Assembly (NCBI GenBank): GCA_024516035.1
Contig: CM044967.1
Span: 15,343,145 to 15,407,144, forward strand
DNA length: 64,000 nt
Direction: 5' to 3'
DNA from: Bactericera cockerelli
Taxonomy: Eukaryota > Arthropoda > Insecta > Hemiptera > Triozidae
Made by a program: the position numbers and the translations under genes. The notes below the pieces were generated by a model. That model saw only the letters and a list, made by a program, of their open reading frames with translations. It was not told the origin of the DNA and searched no databases. This document shows positions 55,701 through 61,152 of this stretch, in pieces; position 1 is the stretch's first letter, and each line of letters starts with the position of its first letter.

Positions 55701-56175
55701 AACCGTTCCTCAGCGCCGTCAGGAAAACGTGCATGTCCTGCTGACAGTTGTGGGAGATGTTCCAGTAGCCTGGGAGCTTCCCCGGGTTCCAGAAGTAGGG
55801 GTTGTAGACATTGAGGAGCCATTCCAGATCCGACTCGGGCTCCTGGCTCGGCCGGTAGGAATTCACGTCACTGGCGTCACCGCTTCTGTCGGACGCATCG
55901 AATTTTCTTTTCGTCAACTTCTGGATGTTGCTGTACTTGTCGCTCCCGGGGATTTTCTCCGTCACGGAATGGTCGATCTCACGAGATTCGATGAACTCAC
56001 TATTCGTCGTTCTCGATTCCGCCAACTCCGAGTCTGGCGCCTCGGTAAATTGATTTTGAGCTAGAACTTCACTAAAATTATTTACACTTAAAATTAAAAT
56101 AATAAATTGAAAAATTAAACTCGAACGCCATCTGACATCGTACATTTTTTTATTTCCTACTAATTTTACAGTCAT
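28297..56175 (-). CDS. NRF-6 (nose resistant to fluoxetine)-type acyltransferase-3 protein, whole gene
   Basis: Gene of at least 12 exons over 27.9 kb (about 2.3 kb of coding sequence, roughly 780 residues, a usual size for insect NRF-6 proteins). Order: signal peptide; acidic linker; extracellular NRF domain (about residues 130-285, exons 1-3) with paired-type cysteines (NISHNCQQD, SHTLCEEL, LGACLPKVC); a transmembrane helix (TVILVIVTLMLCGSLYE, exon 4); a long charged loop; then the acyltransferase-3 domain from CVHGLRFLSLAWVIMVHTYL (exon 5) through FSVDTFFFISGLL (exons 6-7), RFIRLTPAYLFVLLM (exons 7-8), CM..SWY (exon 9), SSWTTY (exon 10), DELYDKRDRLG (exon 11) and YCAYLVHPVVM (exon 12). Worm NRF-6 and relatives are membrane proteins implicated in lipid or drug transport; the biochemical activity is not settled. 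Exons 1-8 join in perfect phase. Exons 9-12 contain small deletions, and a short exon between 11 and 12 may be missing from my model. Confidence 0.88.
29350..29434 (-). CDS. NRF-type gene exon 11 (two small deletions)
   Basis: 85 nt, acceptor TTTATTACAG, donor GTGAGA. It encodes FDELYDKRDRLG, then in a different frame VGMFAGVL, matching the conserved (F)DxLYDKPWxRxGPYxxGMxxG segment. The frame breaks at TTTTT (one T short of continuity with exon 10) and again at GGACTATAGTC, where the Pro-Tyr of the family would be. Confidence 0.65.
30026..30094 (-). CDS. NRF-type gene exon 10
   Basis: 69 nt, acceptor ATATTTCAG, donor AG|GTATGA. With one base completing the previous codon, it reads open through ...SASSWTTYDFLNNTER, matching the conserved SW.TT segment and a sequon in the following loop. 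The exit phase is 2, consistent with exon 11 if that exon's T-run lacks one T. Confidence 0.6.
30288..30385 (+). repeat. Family B SINE with internal deletion
   Basis: ACCTCAAGCTAATCGAAAGG then CGGTTGTAACCTGTGGAG and ATTCACGAAAGTGATTAAAC; the box B segment is deleted. In intron 9 of the NRF-type gene. Confidence 0.6.
30600..30671 (-). CDS. NRF-type gene exon 9 (degraded)
   Basis: 72 nt, acceptor TTAATTTCAG, donor A|GTAAGT. It begins CM..SWY, the conserved start of the CM.WSWYLANDMQF motif, but the NDMQF part is not readable in one frame (ATG, then TTCTAT in another frame). The exit phase does not fit exon 10 without a base change. Probably a real exon with deletions in this assembly. Confidence 0.55.
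30971..31136 (-). CDS. NRF-type gene exon 8
   Basis: 166 nt, acceptor GATTTCTCTCAG, donor GTAAGT in phase 0. It encodes LTPAYLFVLLM, then the luminal motif CDVYWWRNVFYINSLFP. Fully open and well conserved; the last exon in the gene without indels. Confidence 0.93.
31390..31536 (-). CDS. NRF-type gene exon 7
   Basis: 147 nt, acceptor CTTATTTCAG, donor AG|GTAGGT, phase 2 in and out. It begins GLLVTYLYFK (membrane helix) and ends FFKLLGYRFI, the start of the conserved R(F/Y)xRLTPxY motif completed by exon 8. Confidence 0.92.
31902..31995 (-). CDS. NRF-type gene exon 6
   Basis: 94 nt, acceptor TCTGCCACCAG, donor AG|GTAAGT, phase 1 in and phase 2 out. It encodes the conserved FSVDTFFFI, which continues as SGLL in exon 7. 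Confidence 0.92.
32000..33755. other. NRF intron 5, left part: nothing recognised
   Basis: AT-rich sequence with short ORFs only. A small piece at about 33205-33245 (CAGCCAGACCACTGGTCTAC) resembles the tail of family F. Confidence 0.5.
33756..33932 (+). repeat. Family A tRNA-headed SINE, degraded head
   Basis: GGTAGCTCAATGGTAAACC, GGTCCGAATCCCAGACAGGA, then body and a (TTA)n tail. In intron 5 of the NRF-type gene. Confidence 0.8.
34120..34345 (+). repeat. Family E dispersed repeat
   Basis: Starts in a (GTT)n tract, GTTGTTGTTGTTGTAGCC, then GGCTACAGCTGGAGGG and the family core through GGCTTGTAAGGGTTGGC and TCTCTGTTTATAGTCC. Lies in intron 5 of the NRF-type gene. Confidence 0.85.
34478..34545 (-). 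repeat. Family A-like SINE 3' fragment with (AATAG)n edge
   Basis: AATAGAATAGAATAGAAAT followed by CTTGTTTATACTGCC and TTCCAGCAGTCTC. A similar AATAGAATAGAATAG run occurs at about 42141-42160. Confidence 0.6.
34678..35040 (+). repeat. Family F dispersed repeat with an expanded 38-bp tandem tail
   Basis: The family head (CATCATCATAGGGTGGCGTC to AACCAAGCCAATGCTGG) is followed from about 34823 by five copies of a 38-bp unit containing ACTGCTGGTCTACTCCC and TTTATAGTCCCCCAGCC. Other family copies have one or two such units. It ends 33 nt from the exon 5 donor of the NRF-type gene. Confidence 0.9.
35074..35247 (-). CDS. NRF-type gene exon 5 (start of acyltransferase-3 domain)
   Basis: 174 nt, acceptor TTTTTTCCAG, donor G|GTAATA, phase 1 in and out. 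It encodes VVLAFSALSNGRKIL then CVHGLRFLSLAWVIMVHTYL, where the HGLR and the His of VHTY are the conserved start of the acyltransferase-3 fold. A MITE lies 36 nt upstream of the acceptor, and the donor with about 25 nt of intron is copied 480 bp further into the intron. Confidence 0.93.
35284..35412. mobile_element. 129-bp MITE (PIF/Harbinger-like), copy 2, near NRF exon 5
   Basis: Ends GGGCGGAATTAATAGAC and GTCTATTAATTCCGCCC, flanks TTA/TTA (35281-35283, 35413-35415). Internal AATACCTCTGTGGCGCTAAG is shared with copy 1 in the other orientation. It lies 36 nt upstream of the exon 5 acceptor. Confidence 0.9.
36003..36163 (-). repeat. Family E dispersed repeat, reverse orientation
   Basis: Reverse complement of the family core (CAAGGGTTTAATGGC; CACATAGAAATATATGG; ends at GTTACAACAACAAC). 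It forms an inverted pair with the copy at 36246-36467. Confidence 0.8.
36246..36467 (+). repeat. Family E dispersed repeat with target duplication, beside exon 4 donor
   Basis: Flanked by an 11-bp near-perfect direct repeat, GTGTGTCTACC (36235-36245) and GTGTGTCCACC (36468-36478), which looks like a target-site duplication. The element ends 22 nt before the first base of the exon 4 donor intron side. It begins GTGTTGTTGTTGTGGG and ends TGTTCAATGTCCCCCA. Confidence 0.85.
36490..36728 (-). CDS. NRF-type gene exon 4 (first membrane helix and charged loop)
   Basis: 239 nt, acceptor TTCCTTTACAG, donor G|GTGAGT, phase 2 in and phase 1 out. It begins with the hydrophobic helix TVILVIVTLMLCGSLYE and continues as a poorly conserved, charged cytoplasmic loop rich in Asp/Asn/Ser. 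A family E repeat starts about 20 nt past the donor. Confidence 0.92.
36730..40160. other. NRF intron 3: no gene seen
   Basis: ORFs of 75-91 codons occur on both strands at 37109-37545 and 38986-39252, overlapping in several frames, without motifs. A short TTTGTCTTTTCCCAAACG repeat piece lies near 39480. Confidence 0.5.
40166..40418 (+). repeat. Family E dispersed repeat with an internal perfect hairpin
   Basis: Starts GTTGTTGTAGCCAGCTTG. At about 40198-40243 it contains an 18-bp perfect inverted repeat (GTGATGGTCTCTATCCAA and its complement) around a short loop, not present in the other copies. It ends about 56 nt from the exon 3 donor. Confidence 0.82.
40475..40650 (-). CDS. NRF-type gene exon 3 (end of NRF domain)
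   Basis: 176 nt, acceptor CGCCTTTCAG, donor GC|GTAAGT, phase 0 in and phase 2 out. It encodes ISLGACLPKVCQPSDI, matching the conserved LG.CLP..C...D motif that closes the NRF domain, then a basic stretch (WKDKKVHLLA) leading into the first membrane helix. Confidence 0.93.
41148..41222 (+). repeat. Family C SINE, 3' fragment
   Basis: GAGGGTTAGGTGGTAGAAAA and TTTCCACTGAAGAGTCTTAT only; the head is lost. Confidence 0.7.
41892..42044 (+). repeat. Family B tRNA-headed SINE
   Basis: Near-intact: ACCTCAGTAGCTTGATCGAT, GCTGGACTTGTAACCTGG, GGTTCAAGTCCC, then ATGTCACGAAAGTGATTAAC and AGATGATAACTTTTAC. Confidence 0.85.
42045..43440. other. NRF intron 2, middle: nothing recognised
   Basis: An (AATAG)n run near 42141 may be the edge of a retroelement. 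The stretch 42400-42600 is less AT-rich than its surroundings but has no long open frame. Confidence 0.45.
43440..43715. repeat. Dispersed repeat J, copy 2
   Basis: Same order of motifs as copy 1, with the segment CTTTCTTCCAA(T/C)TCGTCC duplicated (43621 and 43669). Confidence 0.8.
44821..44990. mobile_element. MITE with ACTCTC-type inverted arms
   Basis: Left arm GAGCACTCTCACTCTTAAAT, right arm AAAAGGAGATTTGGTGATTT then GAGAGTG. Related to the inner part of the 19.3 kb element and to 55201-55347. Right flank begins CCTGGACAGCTGTT. Confidence 0.72.
45139..45263. mobile_element. 125-bp inverted-repeat element
   Basis: Left CCGTATTTATTAACAG ... TGAGCAATGTCTCAAGC and right GCTTGAGACATTGCTCA ... 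CTGTTCATAAATACGG form an almost continuous palindrome, a MITE-like structure. It sits about 370 bp past the exon 2 donor. Confidence 0.83.
45388..45594 (-). repeat. Family A tRNA-headed SINE beside the exon 2 donor
   Basis: Full-length reverse copy, ending CTACCGGGACC. It is inserted into one arm of a local direct duplication: GCTAGCAGACAGT precedes it and AGATATTATATCGTGAATTC follows it, the two parts being contiguous in the other arm at 45287-45325. It ends 38 nt before the exon 2 donor. Confidence 0.87.
45633..45814 (-). CDS. NRF-type gene exon 2 (NRF domain)
   Basis: 182 nt, acceptor CTCTTTCAG, donor GTAAGT in phase 0. Codon joining with exon 1 creates a Met (A+TG), giving WAAKM then FDSSGRYSSQFFFGNDFWLG, the hallmark of NRF domains. 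The Cys in SHTLCEEL follows. Intron 1 upstream is 9.9 kb and contains the hAT element. Confidence 0.93.
45815..47070. other. NRF intron 1, near exon 2: nothing recognised
   Basis: Contains a short imperfect tandem (GTTCTGGCTGGCTA repeated near 46784-46845). No gene. Confidence 0.5.
47071..47219 (-). repeat. Family A SINE, head-truncated
   Basis: Body and tail match (TTACTGCCCGACTAGGAC; TTCCAGCAGTAAGCCCA; AATGGGAGGGTAACTTGTCA); the pol III head is lost after CTAGCTGG. Confidence 0.75.
47335..49443 (+). mobile_element. hAT-like DNA transposon, 2.1 kb, with TIRs and 8-bp target duplication
   Basis: Left end CAGTGGCGGCTCGTCGGG and right end (reverse complement) CAGTGGCGGCTCCTGAC share a 12-bp perfect terminal repeat, with a further shared GTGAAGACA inside. 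It is flanked on both sides by the 8-bp duplication ACCCTTGG (47327-47334 and 49444-49451), the length typical of hAT elements. Internal plus-strand sequence encodes a piece of a ZMYM/TTF-type zinc finger. The element is too short and too broken to code a full transposase, so it is probably a non-autonomous deletion derivative. It lies in intron 1 of the NRF-type gene and interrupts an older LINE/SINE-like stretch. Confidence 0.9.
49126..49287 (+). pseudogene. hAT transposase N-terminal TTF/ZMYM-type zinc-finger fragment
   Basis: Plus-strand reading around 49131-49250 gives WLMKNEWLCTSSSVDKLFCW followed by PCLF, matching the W....S....LFC.PC..F pattern of the TTF zinc finger in hAT/ZMYM1-like transposases. 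It ends in a stop soon after NLYDAK. A different-frame ORF begins with ATG at about 48978. No RNase-H-like catalytic domain is present. Confidence 0.7.
49452..49599 (-). pseudogene. LINE-type ORF C-terminal fragment
   Basis: The minus strand encodes NRKMLGRPRLGRIDSISEDL and then a charged stretch ending at KEAKG. This resembles the GRP..RW.D.V..DL...A.DR..W tail found C-terminal to the reverse transcriptase in many non-LTR elements. The hAT element is inserted directly after it. Confidence 0.5.
49745..50055. repeat. Two family B SINEs in head-to-head orientation
   Basis: A reverse copy (about 49745-49880) and a forward copy (about 49910-50055) have their tRNA-like heads separated by only about 30 bp. 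The pair could fold into a long hairpin. Confidence 0.8.
50060..51130. other. NRF intron 1: nothing recognised
   Basis: AT-rich, no ORF with support. Confidence 0.5.
51135..51345 (-). repeat. Family F dispersed repeat
   Basis: Reverse orientation, with two tail units and the head ending in CCTATGATGATGATGAG. Lies in NRF-type gene intron 1. Confidence 0.82.
51752..51935 (-). repeat. Family F dispersed repeat
   Basis: Reverse orientation, two tail units (AAACAAGGAGTAGACCAGC; AAACAGGGAGTACACCAGC), then CCACTGTCTGGCTACCATCG. About 400 bp from the previous copy. Confidence 0.82.
52632..52800 (-). repeat. Family F dispersed repeat
   Basis: Reverse orientation, one tail unit (AAACAGGGAGTAGACCAGC), head ending CACCCTATGATGATGAGG. 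Third copy within 1.7 kb. Confidence 0.82.
52922..53114 (-). repeat. Family C tRNA-headed SINE
   Basis: Reverse copy: ACACTCTTTAGTGGAAGG tail to TGACTACCAGTG head, with a short deletion before the anticodon-like loop. Confidence 0.82.
53828..53985 (+). repeat. Family B tRNA-headed SINE
   Basis: ACATCAGTAGCTTGATTGAT head, GTTCGAGTCTCC, and tail motif GATTGACACAAATAAATAAC. Confidence 0.8.
54501..54860 (+). other. Unidentified 119-codon ORF in NRF intron 1
   Basis: Open plus-strand frame (MPFAIQRAKYSEYLSIFWYE... to WHLL). Hydrophobic patches but no motif I recognise. Probably part of an unrecognised repeat or chance. Confidence 0.15.
55201..55347. mobile_element. MITE with ACTCTC-type inverted arms
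   Basis: CATTCCAGAAAGCACATTCA and CACTCTCAAAATCACCAAAT at the left; TTGAGAATGAGGGATTGAG and GTGCTTCCTGGAA at the right. Left flank ACAGCTGTCCTGGG. Confidence 0.75.
55553..55636 (-). repeat. Family B SINE head beside the exon 1 donor
   Basis: Reverse copy: GGTGCTCGAACCACCGACC, TTATCGATCGAGTTATTTG. The head end is 46 nt from the NRF exon 1 donor. Confidence 0.78.
55683..56175 (-). CDS. NRF-type gene exon 1 (start, signal peptide, start of NRF domain)
   Basis: 493 nt, ending A|GTAAGT (phase 1). The first ATG is at 56175; a second in-frame Met 10 codons later directly precedes the hydrophobic segment SSLIFQFIILILSVN and may be the real start. Probable signal cleavage follows SEVLAQ. An acidic, Ser/Thr/Glu-rich linker follows, then WLLNVYNPYFW and NISHNCQQDMHVFLTALRNG, the start of the NRF domain. 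Two N-glycosylation sequons (NIS and NGS) are visible near the end. Confidence 0.9.
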
Positions 56176-57200
56176 TATCTATGAAAAGCGGAAACACAAA
56201 GTTTGTTGAAAATTTTCATGAATTTAAATTATTCCCGCACGATGTGAATTAAAAACATTTTTTTTTTTTTTCCCGATACGAAAAAAAAAGTACACGGAGT
56301 TAAATTAATTCGACCAGGACACAATTAAAAACTAAATACATAACCTGAAGATGAAGAAAGAATCTGGTATGAGTTATTAAAAGTGGATGCAATACACGTT
56401 GCCCCACTTGAAGGAATAGGACACCCCATTCTTGAAGAAAGTGAAATCAGTCGTAAGAAGGAGTTTGATAATACCTAAGAAGTAGTTAGACATCATTGGA
56501 TCATGTCGGCGCGCGCTGCCTCGTCAAGTAACTTAACTTACGTAGGTTCCGATTATTTCAACTTTGACGTAACCGATGAGATAATTTCAGAAGAAAAAAC
56601 ATCAGATTTTATCGAACATTTTTAGAATTTCACGTAACCTAATGAGATAATTTCAGAAGAAAAAATATTAGATTTTATCGAAGATTTTAGAATTTCACGT
56701 AACCTAATGAGATAATTTCAGAAGAAAAACCCTTAGACTGTACCAAAGATTTTTGAATTCGACCTAGCTTAAAATATAATTTTTAGAAGAAAAAATCTAT
56801 TTGCTTGTCGATTTTAATTTCAAGCTTTTTACATAGAAAGAAACTCGGGATTCTCAATTAATAAGAACCGTTGAAACGTAAATTTGGTAGGTAGGTTTTT
56901 TAGCATTAAAATTTACGTTTCAAAAAATTTAAGGTTAGTTAAATCTGAGACAAAACCAACAGCTCGATTAGGTATAGAAGAAAATAAATTATTAATTTAA
57001 AGTGAAAGCTGATTTTAAATCTAAAAATCTTCCAAACTTAAAAAAAAAGCTTGAAAGTATTTCGTACATGAAAAAATTCAAACAATTTTATCAATTTTTG
57101 AGATGTATATGAAAGGCGTAATAATTTGTGTATCTCAATAGGCAAAAAGGCACCATACAAAAAGGGATCCGCCAAGTATCACATGTATTGTATTATTCGA
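56176..57200. other. 5' flank of NRF-type gene
   Basis: A possible 5'UTR splice acceptor (TCTTCATCTTCAG, minus strand) lies at about 56354-56366, suggesting an upstream non-coding exon. A CpG-containing patch GGCGCGCGCTGCC is at 56509-56521, and the 65-bp tandem repeats follow. Confidence 0.4.
56565..56790. repeat. 65-bp tandem repeat upstream of the NRF-type gene
   Basis: About three and a half copies of a unit containing TAACCTAATGAGATAATTTC, AGAAGAAAAAATATTAGA and TTTTAGAATTTCACG; the last copy is diverged. It lies 390-620 bp upstream of the start codon. Confidence 0.85.
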
Positions 57201-57352
57201 GGTTAACGCTCCAAGCATTTTCTACCACCTAAACCTCAAGAGTCTTTTTACTTTTGTTTTACTAAAATTCATGCATTGGGTGGGAGTCGAACCAACGGAT
57301 CCCTACGCTACCTGGATTACCAAACTAGCGCCTTAACCACTTGTCTACTAAT
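57201..57352 (-). repeat. Family C tRNA-headed SINE
   Basis: Reverse copy: CGAGGTTAACGCTCCAAGC, GAGTCGAACCAACGGATCC, CTTAACCACTTGTCTACTA. Confidence 0.82.
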
Positions 57353-57577
57353 GCACGACCAATTGATATAACCGCTCGTCGAAACTTGTCTGTCATCCTA
57401 AACGTACCTCAACTCTGGTGTTGTGAAATTCACTCACTGAGTTCACTTTCGAGCTTCCGGTACCCAACATACCTAGGCGTTGGCTCATTCCACCGAAATT
57501 CGGCGAATTCCACCACTGTGAACCATACCGTGGTTCTCGTCAGAGAGTGGAAACTGACTAACTACTCATAGCTTCAT

Positions 57578-57732
57578 GGACCTCAGTAGCTTGAATGATA
57601 AGGCGGCGGACTCGTAACCAGGAGGTCGGTGGTTCTAGTCGCAAGTACGACAAAAATTTAGTTAGGCAATCAAGTTTAAGTAATTATTTGTGACATCCGT
57701 TAGTGATCAACACAAATATGACAATTTTTTTG
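57578..57732 (+). repeat. Family B tRNA-headed SINE
   Basis: ACCTCAGTAGCTTGAATGAT, GGAGGTCGGTGGTTCTAG and the AGTGATCAACACAAATATG tail motif. Another, more degraded copy follows at 57789-57915. Confidence 0.82.
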
Positions 57733-57788
57733 AGATTTCAACATATTACCGGGGTTCACCCATGATTAATTTTCTTGTATGTTTCACA

Positions 57789-57915
57789 GACTCAGTAGTA
57801 GCTCTATAGATAAGGCCGCAGACTCTTAACCTAGTAGTCAGTAGTTCGACTACTAAGTAGGGCAAAAAATTCAGTAAGGCGAGTTAGAGTTATTGTGAGT
57901 AAGAAAAATATGATA
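57789..57915 (+). repeat. Family B SINE, degraded
   Basis: CTCAGTAGTAGCTCTATAG head and a short body with GAGTTAGAGTTATTGTG. Confidence 0.65.
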
Positions 57916-58229
57916 ACTATTTTATAGTACATTTCTCACATAGTGAAAAATTCATTCATGCATCGGGATTTGAACCCACGGATCCACGTACTACCCGAAT
58001 GCCGGACGGTGACTCCGACCACTTACAGAAGCATGCTATAAACATGTTGACCTAAATACAAGCCAAGGACGAGATCCAGATTTGCTCGATTTAATAATAA
58101 CAGTTGAAGAAAAACCTGTTTAATTAAGTAAGGTTAGTTTCCTTTAGAGCGACAATAATAAGTCCAGGTCCGTGAGGTACGTGTAGGGTGGAGGATGAAT
58201 TGTGTAGAAGAACTGATACAATGCTGAGG

Positions 58230-58425
58230 CTCTCGCATGTCCATAAGGGTTGGGTGGAAGAGATTGCCATAGGCAATAACCCCGCCCTTTAGTTAGGACA
58301 TGTGTATAATTTTTTTTTTTTTTTCTTGTTTATATTATTAATATTGTCAATTTTTACCATTATTTGTCTGTATATAATATATATTATGTTCTACTAATAA
58401 AGAGTTTCTAAATAAATAAATTGTC
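58230..58425 (+). mobile_element. LINE 3'-end fragment with (TAAA)n tail
   Basis: GGTTGGGTGGAAGAGATTGC, GGCAATAACCCCGCCC, TTAGTTAGGACATGTGT, a T-run, and a final TTTCTAAATAAATAAA tail: a truncated non-LTR 3' end. Confidence 0.65.
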
Positions 58426-58451
58426 CAAAATTTTGTCTATTGAAAGTTATC

Positions 58452-58590
58452 ATAAATTCGTGTTAATCACAATCGTGATGTCACAACTACTCAAACTCGC
58501 TTTACTAAATTTACGCTGAAACCGAGACTTGAACCAACGACCTCCAGGTTTCAATTCCGGCACCGTATCGATCAAGCTACTGAGGTCGGT
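58452..58590 (-). repeat. Family B tRNA-headed SINE
   Basis: Reverse copy: TCGTGTTAATCACAATCGTG, ACAACTACTCAAACTCGC, GACCTCCAGG, TCGATCAAGCTACTGAGGTC. Confidence 0.82.
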
Positions 58591-58689
58591 TAATTCTGTC
58601 TACTGTCTTTCACTTTGCCTTTCCAACGATTCTATTTGATTTAACGTCCCGCTTAGGACGGGGGTTTTACGCTCCATTCGCTGGGAATT

Positions 58690-58845
58690 TTGTTGTTGTT
58701 GTTGTAGCCAGTTGGCTACAGCTAGAAAGGGGAATGATGGTCTCCAGCCAACTTTATTTCAAAGTTCTATAAGCTCTTCCTGAACCAGATATTTGTATGT
58801 TCGATCAACCATCGCGCATCGTGAGGACTTGGTCTTTTGCTAGCC
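58690..58845 (+). repeat. Family E dispersed repeat, 3' truncated
   Basis: GTTGTTGTTGTAGCCAGTTG followed by the family core with a short insertion (TATAAGCTCTTC) and loss of the 3' half after AGGACTTGGTC. Confidence 0.75.
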
Positions 58846-59067
58846 AGCCTCGGAAATGCTAGTCACACGTGTTACGCCATGGAGGGTATGATTTGATCTC
58901 ACATAAACCTCGTTCAGCCTAGATTGGGGCGGAGGTGTTAACATTACACTTTTGAATCTTTAAATAGAGAAACAGAAAAGATAAATGAAAAAATAAGTTT
59001 AGCTCAAATGTAGATAACGAACTCACGATGCCACGTCTAGGGACAGAGCAATGGTCATATTTACTAA

Positions 59068-59449
59068 GGGCCAAATCATGAAACAGGATTAGATTTAATC
59101 TAAGTGGACACTATCGGCTGTCCACTTAGATTGTCTGTCCCGGTAGCTCAGTGGTAAAGGCGGCACTCTGTGAATCCAGAAGTTCCAGAGGTCGTCGGTT
59201 CGAAACCCAGCCGGGACATGACAAGATATATCATTCCATTTGGGATTTTTACCACATAATAATATGTCTTGGGCTTACTGCTGAAATAATGGGACTTTGA
59301 TAGTCCTTATCGGGCAGTATAAAAAAGGCTATATTATTATTATCAGCTGAATCAGGCTACAGTGCGCTGTGGTTGGTCGAAATTCCCACTAGAGGTGTTA
59401 AGGCATTGTGTTCACTCAAACTAAATCTAATCCTGTTTCATAATTTGGC
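59068..59449. mobile_element. MITE of the GGGCC family, interrupted by a SINE
   Basis: Left GGGCCAAATCATGAAACAGG and right CCTGTTTCATAATTTGGC are inverted ends like those at 17353. The interior is interrupted at about 59136-59346 by a family A SINE, so the SINE is younger. Confidence 0.85.
59136..59346 (+). repeat. Family A tRNA-headed SINE nested in a MITE
   Basis: Full copy: GTCCCGGTAGCTCAGTGG head, box B GGTTCGAAACCC, body and (TTA)n tail. The left MITE arm ends at CCACTTAGATT and the MITE resumes after the tail at CAGCTGAATCAGG. Confidence 0.88.
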
Positions 59450-59502
59450 GTTAATCTTAGCGGTTGAAGTGTCCGTTTGTGCATTTCAAACATACATGGT
59501 TG

Positions 59503-59668
59503 ATCGGGTGGTTAAGGCACCAGTCAGGTAGATAATCCAGGTAGCGAGGGATCAGCTGGTTCGAATCCACCCACCGCACGCATTTTTCTTCATTCATTTG
59601 AGAATTTGATTATTTAATAATCCCACGTAAACAACAGCTGGTTTAAAGGGACTCTAAAGTCCTCTGAG
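59503..59668 (+). repeat. Family C variant with a different 3' body
   Basis: Head GTGGTTAAGGCACCAGTCAG and GGTTCGAATCCACCCACC, but the body switches to AACAACAGCTGGTTTAAAGG and GACTCTAAAGTCC. The same body occurs at 47240-47330, where the hAT element is inserted. Confidence 0.65.
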
Positions 59669-60697
59669 GCAGTGTTGATAAGAGTTAAAAATATTTTTAT
59701 TTAAAAAATTCAATTTTTTTCACTCACTACACCTTCACTTATTATTCACAACTCCACTTACTATCTACATACGAATACGAATAGAGTTGGATTGGACATT
59801 AGTCATTGGTACTTTCAAAATAGAGGAAAATAATATGCACTATTATTTTATTTATTCTTAGAAGCCAAATAACAATGACTTAGGATGGGTCCTCTGTATA
59901 CAAAAAAAAAAAAAAATATGAAAAATAAAATAAATGATTTATTATTTTATTTATTCATTAATTTAATAATAATAAAAAATCTTTTTATCGATCAATCTCT
60001 TCTAATTAGAATTTTATTTAATCTCTATGTACCATGTACCTACACGGAGAAAAAAGAAACTTGTATTTTTTTTTTTTATAAATCAATATAAAACAGTAAA
60101 AAACAAATTATGTTTCAAGGATTTGGGAAAGTGTTCACGCGTACATAATTGCTCAAACGAGATGGTTTCAAGAAGGTCGAAGGACTCTCTTCTGTACTCA
60201 TCAAGTCAGGTTGGTCTTCTTGGTACCGGATCAGTATCTTTGTTTACCTTCTGACTCCATGGCCACCAATATTATTATTATTATTATTCTGGCTGGTATT
60301 TGGCCTCGGCACATAGGGTGCCTCTATTCGATTCGGTCGATCGGATCATTAAGTACTTTTACGATAATTGCAATGTTTTTTAAAGAAAGAAAAAGAAAAC
60401 AATTGGTATAACAGAAGTGATTATGTAAAAAAGAACAATTTTATTACAGAAGTGAAGAGTGACATTAGATTTAATCACTCGATTTAATCATATTTTTAAC
60501 ATAATCACTCGTTTGATTTAATGGGGGTTATTTTGGTGGGGGGGGGGGGTGGTTACGTCGCTTTCAACTGCATGGTCATTATCACGAAGGGGTTTTCAAC
60601 CTCCATTCACTGGAAACTGACAAACCAGTTACTCAAATAAACATCACCCAGTCTGAGTGGGGCCAGGAATCCAGGATCTCGAGTGTTCGAATTTGAA

Positions 60698-60745
60698 TGG
60701 TCACCCATTCAAGTCCTAGCCTCGCTGAACGTTGCAACTGAAGAG
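60698..60745 (-). pseudogene. 5S rRNA-like fragment
   Basis: The plus strand contains GGTCACCCATTCAAGTCC and CTGAACGTTGC followed by ACTGAAG. These match the middle of 5S rRNA (boxes A to C) in reverse orientation with several changes and a missing base. Neither end of a 5S gene is present. It may be a decayed 5S copy or part of a 5S-derived SINE. Confidence 0.5.
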
Positions 60746-60939
60746 TGTGTTTGGTTATGTGTCTGTTCCGCCGGCCCCTAAAAGTGATATTTTTGGGACA
60801 GTGATAATCTCACTCGAGTGGAATCTTGTGTGAAGGGGCTTGCTGCCCCAATGACATATTATATGACATTTTAATTTGGGTTGCAGAATTCGAATGAGAT
60901 CTACCGTTCACAGATCTACTGGTATCTTTGGTAGTCACT

Positions 60940-61152
60940 GGTAGTCAAGTGGTCAACACGCTAGTCTAGTAATCCAGGTAGCGTAGGGATCCGTTGGTTT
61001 GAATCCCACCCAGTGCAGGAATTTTTCCTCATTAATTTGAGTTTGTGACCAAATAATACTGAGACTCTGAGGGTTAGGTGTTAGAAAATGCTTTGAGCAT
61101 TAACTTCGCCTTTTAATTACCTTCCACTAAAGAGTATTATTATTATTTATAG
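60940..61152 (+). repeat. Family C tRNA-headed SINE
   Basis: Full copy: GGTAGTCAAGTGGTCAACAC, GATCCGTTGGTTTGAATCCC, CCTTCCACTAAAGAGTATTA. Confidence 0.87.

Noticed and set aside
55729..56064. 111-codon plus-strand ORF over NRF exon 1
   Set aside because: Antisense shadow of the coding exon.
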